A stretch of 64,000 nucleotides of DNA, taken from NCBI RefSeq assembly GCF_025215095.1, contig NZ_JALHAP010000065.1, positions 17,776-81,775 of the forward strand, given 5' to 3'. A program made the position numbers and the translations under genes. The first letter of the stretch is position 1. Every line of letters begins with the position of its first letter. Below are positions 9,257 to 18,971 of the stretch, one piece after another. The notes beneath the pieces were generated by a model, which was not told the origin of the DNA, made no database searches, and was given only the letters and a program-made list of their open reading frames with translations. The DNA is from Dryocola boscaweniae (lineage in GTDB: Bacteria > Pseudomonadota > Gammaproteobacteria > Enterobacterales > Enterobacteriaceae).

Positions 9257-10507
9257 ATGTCGCTGGCTAAAGCCTCAGCGTGGACCGCCGGGTCCACGCT
9301 GGTAAAAATTGCGGCTGGCCTGCTGGTGGTAAAACTTCTGGCGGTCGCGTTTGGTCCAAGCGGCGTGGGGCTTGCGGGTAATTTCCGACAGATGGTTACC
9401 GTGCTGGGCGTGCTGGCGGGCGCCGGCATTTTTAACGGCGTGACCAAATACGTCGCCCAGTATCATGACAATCCACAAGAGCTTCGCAAAGTCCTCGGGA
9501 CATCTTCAGCCATGGTGCTGGGATTTTCGACGCTGCTGGCGGTTATTTTTGTGCTGGCCGCAAAGCCCATCAGCATCGGTCTGTTCGGCCACGATCATTA
9601 TCAGGGTTTAGTGCGGCTGGTGGCGCTGGTGCAGATGGGTATTGCCTGGGCAAACCTGTCGCTGGCCGTTATGAAAGGCTTCCGGGATGCGGCCGGCAAT
9701 GCGCTGGCGCTGATCGGCGGCAGCGTTATTGGCGTGGCCGCTTACTACCTTTGTTATCGCTCAGGCGGCTACCAGGGCGCTCTGCTTGGCCTGGCGCTGG
9801 TGCCGGCTTTGGTGCTTATCCCTGCGGGATTCATGCTGGTACGACGCGAACACGTTCCGCTGGGCTATCTGAAACCGCAGTGGGATAAGGTCTACGCCAG
9901 CAGCCTGGGCAAATTTACCATCATGGCGGTGATCACCTCCATCACGCTGCCTGTCGCTTATGTGATGATGCGTAACCTGCTTGCCGAACATTATAGCTGG
10001 GATGAGGTGGGGATTTGGCAAGGCGTCAGCAGTATTTCGGATGCCTACCTCCAGTTCATTACCGCGTCATTCAGCGTTTATCTGTTGCCGACCTTATCAA
10101 GGCTTACGGCAAAGCAGGATATTTCTCGCGAAATCGTGCGCTCGCTGAAATTCGTGCTGCCAGCGGTGGCTGTCGCCAGCTTTACCGTGTGGTTGCTGCG
10201 TGATTTTGCCATCTGGCTGCTGTTCTCACATAAATTTATCGCCATGCGCGATCTGTTTGCCTGGCAACTGGTGGGCGACGTGCTGAAGGTGGGAGCGTAT
10301 GTTTTCGGCTATTTAGTCATCGCTAAAGCCTCGTTGCGCTTTTATATTTTGACTGAAATCAGCCAGTTTGCTTTATTAACCGGCTTTTCGCGCTGGTTGA
10401 TCCCGGCCCACGGCGCATTGGGTGCCGCGCAGGCCTATATGGCGACGTATATTGTTTACTTCGCGCTCTGCTGTGGCGTGTTTCTTATTTATCGTAGACG
10501 AGCATGA
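9257..10507 (+). CDS. wzxE: ECA lipid III flippase WzxE
   Basis: Membrane translocase of the polysaccharide-transport branch of the MOP superfamily. It flips undecaprenyl-diphosphate-linked ECA trisaccharide to the periplasmic face. It has 416 residues with about 12 hydrophobic segments and the conserved N-terminus [20 protein letters not shown] followed by [15 protein letters not shown]. It starts one base after the wecE stop and overlaps wecF by four bases, so the block is translated as a unit. Confidence 0.97.
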   Translation: MSLAKASAWTAGSTLVKIAAGLLVVKLLAVAFGPSGVGLAGNFRQMVTVLGVLAGAGIFNGVTKYVAQYHDNPQELRKVLGTSSAMVLGFSTLLAVIFVLAAKPISIGLFGHDHYQGLVRLVALVQMGIAWANLSLAVMKGFRDAAGNALALIGGSVIGVAAYYLCYRSGGYQGALLGLALVPALVLIPAGFMLVRREHVPLGYLKPQWDKVYASSLGKFTIMAVITSITLPVAYVMMRNLLAEHYSWDEVGIWQGVSSISDAYLQFITASFSVYLLPTLSRLTAKQDISREIVRSLKFVLPAVAVASFTVWLLRDFAIWLLFSHKFIAMRDLFAWQLVGDVLKVGAYVFGYLVIAKASLRFYILTEISQFALLTGFSRWLIPAHGALGAAQAYMATYIVYFALCCGVFLIYRRRA

Positions 10508-11583
10508 CGACACTGATTCACGTACTGGGATCGGATATCCCGCATCATAACCAGACGGTGCTGCGTTTCTTTAACGACGCTCTGGCCGCCTCACATCCGC
10601 ACGCGCGCAAGTTTCTGGTTGTCTCAAAGGACAGCTCCTTGCCGTCTGCTTTTCCTGAGCTTGCGATTACGCTTTTTCCGACGAAAAAAGCGCTGGCTCA
10701 GGCGGTGGTAGAAAAAGCGCGCGCGAACAGACAGCAGCGGTTTTTCTTCCACGGCCAGTTTAATAGCCCGTTGTGGATTGCCTTGCTGACCGGCGGACTC
10801 CAATCCGCGCAGGTGAGCTGGCATATCTGGGGCGCGGATTTGTATGAAGCCTCACGGAGCCTTAAGTTCCGCCTGTTTTACCTGTTGCGCCGTATCGCGC
10901 AGGGACGCGTTGGCCGGGTGTTCGCCACGCGTGGCGATCTTAATTATTTCTATCAGCGTCATCCGCGAGTGCCTGGAGAGCTGCTGTACTTCCCGACGCG
11001 TATGGACGCCGCTCTTAACGAAATGAGCGGCGAAGAAAAAACGGGTAGCAAACTCACTTTGCTGGTCGGGAACTCCGGCGATCGCAGCAATCAGCACATC
11101 GCTGCGTTGCAGGCGATTCACGCTCGTTTCGGTGATAACGTGCGTGTTGTGGTGCCGATGGGTTACCCGCTGAACAACAGCGCTTATATCAAAGAAGTGC
11201 AGCAGGCGGGCCGTGCGTTATTCAGCGAAGAAAACCTGCAGGTTCTGACTGAAAAAATCGAATTTAATGATTACCTGGCGCTGCTGCGCCAGTGCGATTT
11301 GGGCTATTTCATTTTTGACAGGCAGCAGGGCATCGGCACCCTTTGTCTGCTTATCCAGGCGGGTATTCCCTGCGTGCTGAGTCGTAAAAACCCGTTCTGG
11401 CAGGATATGGTCGAACAGCATGTTCCCGTGTTGTTCACAGGCGATCCGTTGGATGAAACGGTCGTGCGCGAAGCGCAGCGTCAGCTACGCTTACTCGATA
11501 AGCAGCAGATTGCTTTTTTCAGCCCTAACTATCTTGAAGGCTGGCATCAGGCGCTAGCAATCGCATCAGGAGAAACCGCATGA
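10504..11583 (+). CDS. wecF: TDP-Fuc4NAc:lipid II Fuc4NAc transferase WecF
   Basis: Glycosyltransferase (GT56 family) that adds Fuc4NAc to lipid II, completing the ECA trisaccharide lipid III. It has 359 residues, the enterobacterial length. It lacks membrane segments, as expected for a peripheral inner-face enzyme. Recognisable segments are the N-terminal [31 protein letters not shown], and the donor-site region [17 protein letters not shown]. The start overlaps wzxE and the stop overlaps wzyE, both by four bases. Confidence 0.97.
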   Translation: MTTLIHVLGSDIPHHNQTVLRFFNDALAASHPHARKFLVVSKDSSLPSAFPELAITLFPTKKALAQAVVEKARANRQQRFFFHGQFNSPLWIALLTGGLQSAQVSWHIWGADLYEASRSLKFRLFYLLRRIAQGRVGRVFATRGDLNYFYQRHPRVPGELLYFPTRMDAALNEMSGEEKTGSKLTLLVGNSGDRSNQHIAALQAIHARFGDNVRVVVPMGYPLNNSAYIKEVQQAGRALFSEENLQVLTEKIEFNDYLALLRQCDLGYFIFDRQQGIGTLCLLIQAGIPCVLSRKNPFWQDMVEQHVPVLFTGDPLDETVVREAQRQLRLLDKQQIAFFSPNYLEGWHQALAIASGETA

Positions 11584-12935
11584 GTTTGCTCGAATTTGGC
11601 GGTCTGTTTGTGGTGTGGTTTGTTTCGGTGATGTTTATCGGCATGCTGACATACCAGGAGTTCCGCAAGGTACGCTTCAACTTTAACGTCTTCTTTTCGC
11701 TGCTTTATCTGCTGACCTTTTTCTTCGGCTTTCCGTTTACCTGCACGCTGGTCTTCCGGTTCGGGGTGAACGTTGTGCCTGCGGATGTATTGCTGCAGGC
11801 GCAGTTAGCAGCGACCTGCTTCTATGGAATTTATTACGTCGCCTATAAAACGCGTCTACGGGCTAAACAACCCACAGCGGCTGGGCGTCGTCCGTTATTC
11901 ACCATGAATCGCGTTGAAACTCACCTTGCATGGGTAATGCTGGCGGCGGTCGCGCTGGTGAGCGTCGGCGTTTTCTTTATGCACAACGGCTTCCTGCTGT
12001 TTAAGCTGCACTCCTACAGCCAGATATTCTCAAGCGAAGTTTCGGGCGTGGCGCTTAAACGCTTCTTCTACTTCTTTATCCCGGCGATGCTGGTGGTTTA
12101 CTTCCTTAAGCAGGATGGCCGCGCGTGGATGTTCTTCCTGGTCAGCACGGTGGCCTTTGGCCTGCTGACTTATATGATTGTTGGCGGAACGCGCGCCAAT
12201 ATCATCATCGCCTTTGCCATCTTCCTGTTTATCGGCATCATTCGCGGCTGGATTTCCCTGTGGATGCTGGCCGCGGCAGGGGTGTTTGGCATTGTCGGCA
12301 TGTTCTGGCTGGCGCTGAAACGCTACGGGCTGAACGTCAGCGGCGATGAGGCTTTTTACACCTTCCTTTATCTGACGCGCGATACGTTTTCGCCGTGGGA
12401 AAACCTGGCCTTACTGCTGCAAAACTACGACAAAATCGAGTTCCAGGGTCTGGCGCCTGTGGTGCGTGATTTCTATGTGTTCATTCCAACCTGGCTATGG
12501 CCGGATCGTCCAGGTATTGTGCTTAACAGCGCTAACTACTTCACCTGGGAAGTCCTGAATAACCACTCGGGGCTTGCGATATCACCGACGCTTATCGGCT
12601 CGCTGGTGGTGATGGGCGGCGTGTGGTTTATTCCGCTGGGCGCCGTTGTGGTTGGGCTGATTATTAAATGGTTTGACTGGCTTTATGAACTGGGTAATCA
12701 GGAAACCAATCGCTATAAAGCCGCTATTCTGCACAGCTTCTGCTTCGGTGCGATTTTTAACATGATAGTTCTGGCCCGCGAAGGCGTGGATTCCTTTGTT
12801 TCCCGTGTCGTTTTCTTCCTTGTGGTGTTCGGCATTTGCCTTCTGCTGGCTAAGCTTCTTTACTGGTTATTTGACAGTGCGGGTCTGATACATCAGCGTC
12901 TGCGTCGCATACCGCGCGTGGAAGCTGGAGCTTAA
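11580..12935 (+). CDS. wzyE: ECA polymerase WzyE
   Basis: Inner-membrane polymerase that joins ECA trisaccharide units on the periplasmic side, with WzzE controlling length. It has 451 residues and about 11 membrane segments, with a long periplasmic loop (about 290-340) including the [20 protein letters not shown] region. Wzy proteins are usually poorly conserved, but WzyE is well conserved among enterobacteria and this one is readily recognised. It overlaps wecF by four bases. Confidence 0.96.
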   Translation: MSLLEFGGLFVVWFVSVMFIGMLTYQEFRKVRFNFNVFFSLLYLLTFFFGFPFTCTLVFRFGVNVVPADVLLQAQLAATCFYGIYYVAYKTRLRAKQPTAAGRRPLFTMNRVETHLAWVMLAAVALVSVGVFFMHNGFLLFKLHSYSQIFSSEVSGVALKRFFYFFIPAMLVVYFLKQDGRAWMFFLVSTVAFGLLTYMIVGGTRANIIIAFAIFLFIGIIRGWISLWMLAAAGVFGIVGMFWLALKRYGLNVSGDEAFYTFLYLTRDTFSPWENLALLLQNYDKIEFQGLAPVVRDFYVFIPTWLWPDRPGIVLNSANYFTWEVLNNHSGLAISPTLIGSLVVMGGVWFIPLGAVVVGLIIKWFDWLYELGNQETNRYKAAILHSFCFGAIFNMIVLAREGVDSFVSRVVFFLVVFGICLLLAKLLYWLFDSAGLIHQRLRRIPRVEAGA

Positions 12936-12955
12936 AACGCATGACAAGGAACAAC

Positions 12956-13696
12956 ATGAACGAGTCGATCACTGCACCTACGTATACCATTCGTGGCCTG
13001 GCGTTGCTGGGCTGGCGTGATATGCAGCATGCGCTGGATTATCTCTATGCTGGCGGCTCGCTGAGGTCGGGTACGCTTGTTGCGATCAACGCCGAGAAAG
13101 TCCTGACGGCAGAACGCGATCGCGAAGTTCGCGAGCTTATTGAAGCGGCAGAGTTTAAATATGCTGATGGCATAAGCGTCGTGCGTTCAATTCGTAAAAA
13201 ATATCCTGCGGCGAAAGTGTCGCGCGTGCCCGGAGCAGACCTTTGGGAAGCGCTGATGGAAAAAGCCGGGCGTGAAGGTACGCCGGTATTTCTGGTCGGC
13301 GGTAAGCCTGAAATTCTGGCCCAGACGGAAGCGAAACTGCGCAAGCTCTGGAACCTAAACATCGTGGGCAGCCAGGACGGTTACTTCAAACCGGAAGCGC
13401 GGCAGGCAATGTTTGAACGTATTCGTGACAGCGGCGCGGCGATTGTGACCGTGGCGATGGGGTCGCCGCGCCAGGAGATCCTGATGCGCGACTGCCGTAA
13501 AGTTTACCCGCAGGCGCTGTATATGGGCGTTGGCGGTACCTATGATGTCTTCACCGGTCACGTTAAACGTGCGCCGAAGATCTGGCAAAATCTGGGCCTG
13601 GAATGGCTTTATCGATTGCTATCCCAGCCAAGCCGCCTTGGCCGGCAGCTTAAGCTGCTGCGCTACCTGAGCTGGCATTACACAGGCCGCCTGTAA
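12956..13696 (+). CDS. wecG: UDP-ManNAcA transferase WecG (RffM)
   Basis: Adds ManNAcA from UDP-ManNAcA to lipid I, giving ECA lipid II. It is a 246-residue WecG/TagA/CpsF family (GT26) protein. ATG 12956 was chosen because it gives the usual length and has AAGGA seven bases upstream; an in-frame ATG at 12941 would add five residues. Family marks are [51 protein letters not shown] and [13 protein letters not shown]. The basic C-terminus ([12 protein letters not shown]) is typical of membrane association. It is the last ECA gene and a terminator follows. Confidence 0.97.
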   Translation: MNESITAPTYTIRGLALLGWRDMQHALDYLYAGGSLRSGTLVAINAEKVLTAERDREVRELIEAAEFKYADGISVVRSIRKKYPAAKVSRVPGADLWEALMEKAGREGTPVFLVGGKPEILAQTEAKLRKLWNLNIVGSQDGYFKPEARQAMFERIRDSGAAIVTVAMGSPRQEILMRDCRKVYPQALYMGVGGTYDVFTGHVKRAPKIWQNLGLEWLYRLLSQPSRLGRQLKLLRYLSWHYTGRL

Positions 13697-13705
13697 TCAG
13701 TAACA

Positions 13706-13736
13706 AACGCGCTCAAATGGGCGCGTTTTTGTTTTT
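13706..13736 (+). terminator. Terminator of the ECA cluster
   Basis: Stem AACGCGC (13706-13712) and GCGCGTT (13721-13727) with an 8-nt loop, followed by TTTGTTTTT. It lies 10 bases past the wecG stop. Confidence 0.88.
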
Positions 13737-13900
13737 ATCTCCAGCCAGCCTGCCGAAATTTGTTAACGGTTGATTTGTAATTTCGCAAAAAATACGAAAC
13801 CATTGCGCCCGCCCGATGGCATGCAGGGGTTTTAAGTGGTTAATACCACAATAAGAAACGGTATAAACCGGGCATTTTGCGAAGACAATACAGAGGTTAT

Positions 13901-15268
13901 ATGGCGGAGAAACAAGCGGAGCTTCAGCGTGGGTTGGAGGCTCGACACATCGAACTTATCGCGTTGGGCGGTACTATCGGCGTCGGTCTGTTTATGGGCG
14001 CGGCAAGCACGCTCAAATGGGCGGGACCTTCAGTATTGCTGGCTTACATCATCGCAGGCCTGTTCGTGTTCTTTATTATGCGTTCCATGGGCGAAATGCT
14101 ATTTCTGGAACCGGTAGCCGGCTCGTTTGCCGTCTATGCGCACCGCTATATGAGTCCATTTTTTGGCTATCTCACCGCCTGGTCTTACTGGTTTATGTGG
14201 ATGGCGGTAGGAATATCGGAAATTACCGCGATAGGGCTTTACGTTCAGTACTGGTTCCCCGATTTGCCGCAGTGGCTGCCGGCGCTGCTTGCCGTCGGGC
14301 TGGTGGCGATGGCAAATCTGGCCGCGGTTCGGCTGTACGGTGAGATTGAGTTTTGGTTTGCGATGATCAAAGTCACCACCATTATCGTGATGATTGTGGT
14401 TGGGCTTGGGGTTATTTTCTTCGGTTTTGGTAATCATGGCCAGCCGATTGGCTTTGGCAATCTTACCGAACACGGTGGGTTCTTTGCCGGCGGCTGGAAA
14501 GGTTTCTTAACCGCGCTCTGCATTGTTGTGGCGTCATATCAAGGCGTTGAGCTGATTGGCATTACCGCCGGGGAAGCAAAAAATCCGCAGGTCACTTTGC
14601 GCAGCGCGGTTGGTAAAGTGCTGTGGCGAATTCTAATTTTTTACGTGGGTGCGATTTTCGTTATCGTGACTATCTTTCCGTGGAACCAGCCTGGCAGCGC
14701 CGGCAGCCCGTTTGTGCTGACCTTCGCAAAAATTGGTATCACGGCGGCGGCAGGAATCATCAATTTTGTTGTACTGACGGCAGCGCTTTCTGGCTGTAAC
14801 AGCGGCATGTATAGCTGTGGTCGTATGTTATATGCCCTGGCGAAGAACCGTCAGCTTCCGGCTGCAATGGCAAAAGTTTCCCGTCATGGCGTACCGGTGG
14901 CGGGCGTTGCTGTTTCAATCGCCATTCTGCTGCTGGGTTCGTGTCTGAACTACATCATTCCTAATCCGCAGCGCGTATTTGTATACGTTTATAGCGCAAG
15001 CGTTTTGCCTGGCATGATGCCCTGGTTTGTGATTCTGATTAGCCAGATTCGTTTCCGTAAGGCGCACCGCGAAGCCATCGCCAGCCACCCGTTTAAGTCG
15101 ATCATGTTCCCCTGGGCGAACTATCTGACGATGGCGTTCCTGGGCTGCGTGTTAATCGGCATGGGCTTTAATGAAGAGACGCGTCTGTCGCTGACGGTTG
15201 GGGCGGGATTTCTGTTGCTGGTGACGCTGGTTTATAAGGTTTTTGGCCTGAATAAACATCCAACTTAA
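13901..15268 (+). CDS. yifK: Amino-acid permease YifK (AAT/APC family)
   Basis: Twelve-helix inner-membrane transporter of the amino acid-polyamine-organocation superfamily, reported as a threonine/serine proton symporter. ATG 13901 with AGAGG at 13892-13896 gives 455 residues; an in-frame ATG 24 bases upstream is less likely. The conserved [24 protein letters not shown] substrate-backbone loop is near the N-terminus, and [18 protein letters not shown] is in helix 8 and its neighbour. The C-terminal tail is a few residues shorter than I remember for E. coli. The E. coli gene is controlled by Lrp and the GcvB sRNA; I did not map those sites here. Confidence 0.95.
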   Translation: MAEKQAELQRGLEARHIELIALGGTIGVGLFMGAASTLKWAGPSVLLAYIIAGLFVFFIMRSMGEMLFLEPVAGSFAVYAHRYMSPFFGYLTAWSYWFMWMAVGISEITAIGLYVQYWFPDLPQWLPALLAVGLVAMANLAAVRLYGEIEFWFAMIKVTTIIVMIVVGLGVIFFGFGNHGQPIGFGNLTEHGGFFAGGWKGFLTALCIVVASYQGVELIGITAGEAKNPQVTLRSAVGKVLWRILIFYVGAIFVIVTIFPWNQPGSAGSPFVLTFAKIGITAAAGIINFVVLTAALSGCNSGMYSCGRMLYALAKNRQLPAAMAKVSRHGVPVAGVAVSIAILLLGSCLNYIIPNPQRVFVYVYSASVLPGMMPWFVILISQIRFRKAHREAIASHPFKSIMFPWANYLTMAFLGCVLIGMGFNEETRLSLTVGAGFLLLVTLVYKVFGLNKHPT

Positions 15269-15338
15269 TAAAATATGAATGGATTCGCAGCAGACTGCAC
15301 AAAGCGTAACCAAACGCGCATTTTATTTAAATAAGCAC

Positions 15339-15367
15339 TAGACAGCTGAGCATGAAGCCCGTAATAT
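15339..15367 (+). promoter_or_regulatory. Promoter of the argX-hisR-leuT-proM tRNA operon
   Basis: A -35 box TAGACA (15339-15344) and a -10 box TAATAT (15362-15367) with 17-bp spacing. They are followed by a GC-rich discriminator typical of stringently controlled stable-RNA promoters, 21 bases before the first tRNA. Confidence 0.85.
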
Positions 15368-15388
15368 CCGACCCCGCAACGGCGCTAC

Positions 15389-15465
<77 letters not shown>

Positions 15466-15526
15466 TTTAAAAAATGGCGCTAGAGCTGCGGTGGTAATTA
15501 ACGTACCGCGTGAAAGATTTTACAGT

Positions 15527-15603
15527 GGTGGCTATAGCTCAGTTGGTAGAGCCCTGGATTGTGATTCCAGTTGTCGTGGGTTCGAGTCCCATTAGCCACC
15601 CCA
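15527..15603 (+). tRNA. hisR: tRNA-His (GTG)
   Basis: A 77-nt gene counting the encoded extra G at position -1 (15527), which pairs with C73 and is the histidyl-tRNA synthetase identity mark. Anticodon GTG sits in the ATTGTGA loop. The 3' end is CCAC-C-CCA. Confidence 0.98.
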
Positions 15604-15622
15604 TTAATTTAGTGGTTATGAT

Positions 15623-15709
15623 GCGAAGGTGGCGGAATTGGTAGACGCGCTAGCTTCAGGTGTTAGTGTTCTTACGGACGTGAGGGTTCAAGTCCCTCTC
15701 TTCGCACCA
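15623..15709 (+). tRNA. leuT: tRNA-Leu (CAG)
   Basis: An 87-nt class II tRNA with a long variable arm, beginning GCGAAGG and ending CTTCGC-A-CCA. The anticodon is CAG in the TTCAGGT loop. Confidence 0.98.
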
Positions 15710-15758
15710 ATCATCTAAGTTAAGTAAATCGGGTAGTAAGCAGTAAAAAGCAGTATTT

Positions 15759-15835
15759 CGGCGAGTAGCGCAGCTTGGTAGCGCAACTGGTTTGGGACCA
15801 GTGGGTCGGAGGTTCGAATCCTCTCTCGCCGACCA
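15759..15835 (+). tRNA. proM: tRNA-Pro (TGG)
   Basis: A 77-nt gene beginning CGGCGAG and ending CTCGCCG-A-CCA. The anticodon stem ACTGG/CCAGT encloses TTTGGGA with anticodon TGG. Its 3' end and downstream bases are copied again 167 bp further on. Confidence 0.98.
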
Positions 15836-16013
15836 CATTCAGAAAAGGCCAGCTCTTTGAGCTGGCCTTTTTGCATCCAGAGTTTAAAGAGGATGAGAAC
15901 CTCCGAAGGAGGTTTGAGCCGAGCGCAGCGAGACAACGTTGCTTACGGCAACGGCCCGAAGGGCTTGTTTTATAAAAACGAGTTATCCTCTCTCGCCGAC
16001 CACATTCAGAAAA
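15818..16013 (+). repeat. RtT-like duplication of the proM 3' end
   Basis: A 29-bp sequence starting at the T arm of proM (15818-15846) recurs exactly at 15985-16013. It covers the 3' acceptor half, the CCA and the first bases of the tail. The 167-bp period includes a hairpin and a segment rich in short inverted repeats (ACCTCC/GGAGGT and GCCC/GGGC, 15900-15965). This layout, a tRNA 3' end repeated downstream with a structured spacer of about 170 bp, is that of the RtT repeats known after E. coli tyrT. There is no integrase or phage gene between the copies. Confidence 0.7.
15847..15872 (+). terminator. Terminator directly after proM
   Basis: A perfect 9-bp stem GGCCAGCTC (15847-15855) and GAGCTGGCC (15859-15867) with a 3-nt loop, followed by five T residues. 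Confidence 0.85.
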
Positions 16014-16034
16014 CCCCGCTTCGGCGGGGTTTTT
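16013..16034 (+). terminator. Second terminator of the tRNA operon
   Basis: Stem ACCCCGC (16013-16019), TTCG tetraloop, GCGGGGT (16024-16030), then a T tract. It follows the second copy of the repeated proM tail. Confidence 0.9.
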
Positions 16035-16077
16035 GCTTTTATTACTCCTGCACATCTCTTCTTTTTATTTGGTTGAA

Positions 16078-16095
16078 TGTCGTAATTTTGCGACA
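16078..16095. promoter_or_regulatory. GlrR-type binding site 1 upstream of glmZ
   Basis: The sequence is TGTC, ten bases, then GACA. This exactly matches the TGTC-N10-GACA motif described for the response regulator GlrR (QseF) at sigma-54 glmY/glmZ promoters. It lies about 250 bp upstream of the glmZ start, suitable for enhancer action. Confidence 0.8.
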
Positions 16096-16108
16096 AAAAG
16101 CTTTTTCT

Positions 16109-16126
16109 TGTCGCTTTTTGGCGACA
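16109..16126. promoter_or_regulatory. GlrR-type binding site 2 upstream of glmZ
   Basis: A second exact TGTC-N10-GACA match, 31 bp downstream of site 1 (about three helical turns), so both would face the same side of the DNA. Confidence 0.8.
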
Positions 16127-16171
16127 TTTAACCTATTGATTAAATGGAATTTTTAATTCGTGGTGTTTTAG

Positions 16172-16189
16172 TGTCTCCCGTGAGAGACA
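16172..16189. promoter_or_regulatory. GlrR-type binding site 3 upstream of glmZ
   Basis: A third exact TGTC-N10-GACA match (TGTC at 16172, GACA at 16186), 63 bp after site 2. The region from 16190 to the promoter is AT-rich and could hold an IHF site, but I could not assign one firmly. Confidence 0.75.
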
Positions 16190-16301
16190 AACGGAGCGGA
16201 TTAATACTTGCTTCAGTCGCCCGCACGCAGCGGACTATAAGCGTTAATAACTACCTGAAATTGTAGATATTGCGTTAATTCGTGGAATGCTTATTCAAAC
16301 C

Positions 16302-16317
16302 TGGCACGCTTCGTGCA
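16302..16317 (+). promoter_or_regulatory. Sigma-54 promoter of glmZ
   Basis: TGGCACGCTTCGTGCA matches the -24/-12 consensus TGGCACG-N4-TTGCA, with GG and GC correctly spaced. The distance to the glmZ start at 16329 is exactly 12 bases from the -12 element. I see no convincing overlapping sigma-70 promoter. Confidence 0.88.
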
Positions 16318-16328
16318 ATAATTTACCT

Positions 16329-16527
16329 GTAGATGCTCATTCCACTTCTTATGTTCGCTTAGGCTTCATAAACCCAGGAATGACGCAGAGCCGATTACGG
16401 TGCTTATCGTCCACCGACAGATGTCGCCTCAGGCCTCATCCAACACCATGGACACAACGTTGAGTGAAGCACCACTTAGTTGTCAAACAGACCTGTTTAA
16501 CACCTGCCAATTGGCAGGTGTTTTTTT
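16329..16527 (+). ncRNA. glmZ: GlmZ small regulatory RNA
   Basis: About 199 nt, beginning GTAGATGCTCATTCC and ending in a terminator with stem CACCTGCC / GGCAGGTG (16501-16508 and 16513-16520) and seven T residues. The internal segment around 16447-16475 (ATGGACACAACGTTGAGTG) matches remembered E. coli GlmZ. In the known system full-length GlmZ with Hfq activates glmS translation, RapZ directs RNase E cleavage of GlmZ, and GlmY protects it by titrating RapZ. It lies next to hemY, as in E. coli, but aslA/aslB are missing. Confidence 0.93.
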
Positions 16528-16543
16528 ATGTATGAAGCGAAGG

Positions 16544-16567
16544 GAAAAGGGCGAAAGAGTTCGCCCT
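16544..16567 (-). terminator. Terminator of the hemC-hemD-hemX-hemY operon
   Basis: Stem AGGGCGAA / TTCGCCCT (16548-16555 and 16560-16567) with a 4-nt loop, followed on the minus strand by TTTTCCC. It lies just past the hemY stop and faces the end of glmZ. Confidence 0.65.
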
Positions 16568-16573
16568 GAAGGC

Positions 16574-17770
16574 TCAAGGATTAGGATTATTTTGCAGGGT
16601 TAACAGCAGACCATCGCGGCGCATCAGCGCAGCTTCTTCCGGCTGATGCAGTCTGTCCAGCGAGTCGGCAAGCCAGGCATAATCAAATGCATCCGGCCGC
16701 TGCTTAATCGCTTCACGGAAAGCCTCGCTCGCCTGTTGCCATTCGCCGCGCTTCATCAATAGCTGACCCAGCGTGCTGTACAGCAAAGGGCGGTCGCCCT
16801 GAGTTTTGATTTGCTGACGCAGCGCTTTTTCCAGTTGTTCCGGATTACCGGATTTCAGGCGTGGCATCAGCAAAATTAACCGCTCGTCGTACTGCCGTTT
16901 CAGGCCATCCAGCACAACTTCCTGCGCGGCTTCGTGATCGTCACACTCAATAAGATGCTCCGCCATCGCAACCTGCAATGTCGTTTCATGGCGTGTTTTG
17001 CGATTCTGGTTGCGCCACCAGGTTTTCAGACCATCATTGCCCTGATCCGCCATCGCCTGATCCATCATCCCAATCCATGCCTGTTCTTGCAGCGCTGCAA
17101 GATGGGCTTCGTCACCAACCTGCACTTTATGCATAGCAGGAAGGATATCCAGCACGGAGCTCCAGGCGCCGGTTCGCACATATGCTTGCTCTGCGAGACG
17201 CAGCACTTCCGGATGACGCGGAGCGATTTCCAGCAGTTTGTCCACGCCATGACGAGCGGCATGATTTTCGTTGCGTGCCAGTTGCAGACGAACGCGTGTA
17301 ATTTCTACCGGCAACTGGTCGTTATCCGCCAGCTCTGCCGCTCTTTCCAGATGCTGATTGGCGCGGATTTCATCGCCACGCTGTTGCGCCGCTTCGGCCG
17401 CCAGCAGGTAATTCACCACAGGTTGTTCAGCATGATCGGCATTTTTCGCCATTAGCTTTTCAACCTGCTGGTAATCCCCTTCAGCCAGTTTCAGCAATGC
17501 GGCTTTTGTTTGTTTACGCGCGCGGCTGCTTTTACGTCCTACGAACCAACCACGAGTACGTGCTCCGGTGTGGAAGATACGACGCAGTAGCCATTCGATG
17601 ACGAACAGCACGACCATAGTCAGAATCAGAATGATAACCAGGCCTGTGACGCTGGTTTCCACGTTGTAGTTATCGGTCTGGATCAGGACGTAGCCCTGGT
17701 GTCCCGCGAGCATTGGCCCAAGGACGATCCCGGCGATCAACAACAGGAAGAGTAATAAGACCTTAATCAT
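16574..17770 (-). CDS. hemY: HemY, inner-membrane TPR protein of the heme operon
   Basis: Membrane-anchored protein of 398 residues encoded with hemC, hemD and hemX. Its exact role in enterobacteria is not settled; it is linked to late protoheme synthesis and is unrelated to the oxygen-dependent protoporphyrinogen oxidase also called HemY in Bacillus. It has two N-terminal membrane segments (about 1-22 and 40-62) and a basic stretch, then helical tetratricopeptide-like repeats through the C-terminal half (for example LLYSTLGQLLMKRGEWQQASEAF and its continuation). It starts two bases after the hemX stop. Confidence 0.94.
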   Translation of the reverse strand: MIKVLLLFLLLIAGIVLGPMLAGHQGYVLIQTDNYNVETSVTGLVIILILTMVVLFVIEWLLRRIFHTGARTRGWFVGRKSSRARKQTKAALLKLAEGDYQQVEKLMAKNADHAEQPVVNYLLAAEAAQQRGDEIRANQHLERAAELADNDQLPVEITRVRLQLARNENHAARHGVDKLLEIAPRHPEVLRLAEQAYVRTGAWSSVLDILPAMHKVQVGDEAHLAALQEQAWIGMMDQAMADQGNDGLKTWWRNQNRKTRHETTLQVAMAEHLIECDDHEAAQEVVLDGLKRQYDERLILLMPRLKSGNPEQLEKALRQQIKTQGDRPLLYSTLGQLLMKRGEWQQASEAFREAIKQRPDAFDYAWLADSLDRLHQPEEAALMRRDGLLLTLQNNPNP

Positions 17771-17772
17771 GC

Positions 17773-18948
17773 TTATTCTCCCTGATTTGCCGCAGGCGCC
17801 TGTTCAGGCGGCGCTTCAGCAGGCGTGGCGCTGGCAGCGGCCGGCTGAGCAAGTAAATTGCGAACGCGAGTTTGCATTAATTTTTCCAGCAACGGCTGGC
17901 TTTGCAGCGTTTGCGGGATATCCATATTGATGCTTTGCTGGCTCAGCGCTTCTAACTCATCCAGGAAAGCTTTGGTAGTGGCATCCTCGGTGTCGTAATA
18001 AGCACGAACCCAGGTAGACACGTTTTCAAGCGACTGTTTGTAGGTTTCATCCTGATGACGAGGCACAGCCTGAGCGGCAACCAGCAGGCGCGAGCGAATA
18101 TTCTCACGCAGATAAATATCCTGGTTAGGCGCCAGCAGCGGCACGGCCGTTTCATCACGGCGACGAATGGTAATGAAACTATCCATAAAGTTGTGCCAGC
18201 TTTTCACCAGATTCTGACGCCATTCGGCGACGGTGCTGGAAAGCTCGCTGTCATCGGAATCCATCGGCGTATCGTCGTTGTCGTTATCCGCAAGGCGCAG
18301 GTTATCGACCTGGCTGGAAAGCTGATTTAATTTCAGGATGATGCCGTCGTAATCAACCTGAGTAACCGCCGAAAGCGAACCGATATCGTCGGTCAAAGCG
18401 CGACGAGCGGTAATCAGGCTTGGATCGTTCATGTCCGCAAGGCTTGCATCAGCGCTTTTTAACAACGCGGCGGCGGTAGTGACATCCTGATCGCTCCAGA
18501 GCTTACGTCCGGCTAATTTCACAAGGAAATCGGCCTGGGCAAGCAGCCAGGTTTTCGCATCGCTGCCCGAAATGGTTGCCACTTTTTGCTGCACTTCATC
18601 AAGCTGACGAGCCAGATTCGCCTGCTGGCGGTTGGCTTCTTCAAGCGCGGCTGCCTGCTGTTTAATCGTATTCTCAAGCTCGGTTTTCTGCTGGTCCTGC
18701 TGTTTTTGCAGCGCAGCGAGTTCAGTGGTCAGCGCATCGTTGGTGGCGGATTGCGCCGAGGTTTGATGTTTGCCGTAGCTGTAGAGTCCAGCACCTAACG
18801 CCAGAGCAATAGCGATGGCGATGGCGCCCAGGGCAATCCCTGCCACGCCGCTACGATTCTTTTGTGGTGGTTGTTCCGGTAGCGGTGTGTTTTCCGCCGC
18901 GGGTTTGGTCTCTTCAACCATGGCGGAGGAAGTATTTTGTTCCGTCAT
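17773..18948 (-). CDS. hemX: HemX, uroporphyrinogen methyltransferase-like membrane protein
   Basis: A 391-residue protein of the heme operon, annotated as a putative uroporphyrin-III C-methyltransferase but without a clear SAM-binding site in what I can read. It shows a polar N-terminus, one membrane segment at about 34-58, a long coiled coil rich in Gln and Glu (about 65-130), and a mostly helical periplasmic domain ending in a Pro/Ala-rich tail. It has been discussed as a membrane scaffold for heme synthesis; that is family knowledge and not shown here. Confidence 0.93.
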   Translation of the reverse strand: MTEQNTSSAMVEETKPAAENTPLPEQPPQKNRSGVAGIALGAIAIAIALALGAGLYSYGKHQTSAQSATNDALTTELAALQKQQDQQKTELENTIKQQAAALEEANRQQANLARQLDEVQQKVATISGSDAKTWLLAQADFLVKLAGRKLWSDQDVTTAAALLKSADASLADMNDPSLITARRALTDDIGSLSAVTQVDYDGIILKLNQLSSQVDNLRLADNDNDDTPMDSDDSELSSTVAEWRQNLVKSWHNFMDSFITIRRRDETAVPLLAPNQDIYLRENIRSRLLVAAQAVPRHQDETYKQSLENVSTWVRAYYDTEDATTKAFLDELEALSQQSINMDIPQTLQSQPLLEKLMQTRVRNLLAQPAAASATPAEAPPEQAPAANQGE

Positions 18949-18971
18949 TGTGGCTTCCCATATTGTTAGGT

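Noticed and set aside
15818..16013. Repeated proM 3' end as attL/attR of an integrated phage or island
   Set aside because: The copies are only 167 bp apart with no integrase or cargo between, and the spacing matches RtT-type repeats better.
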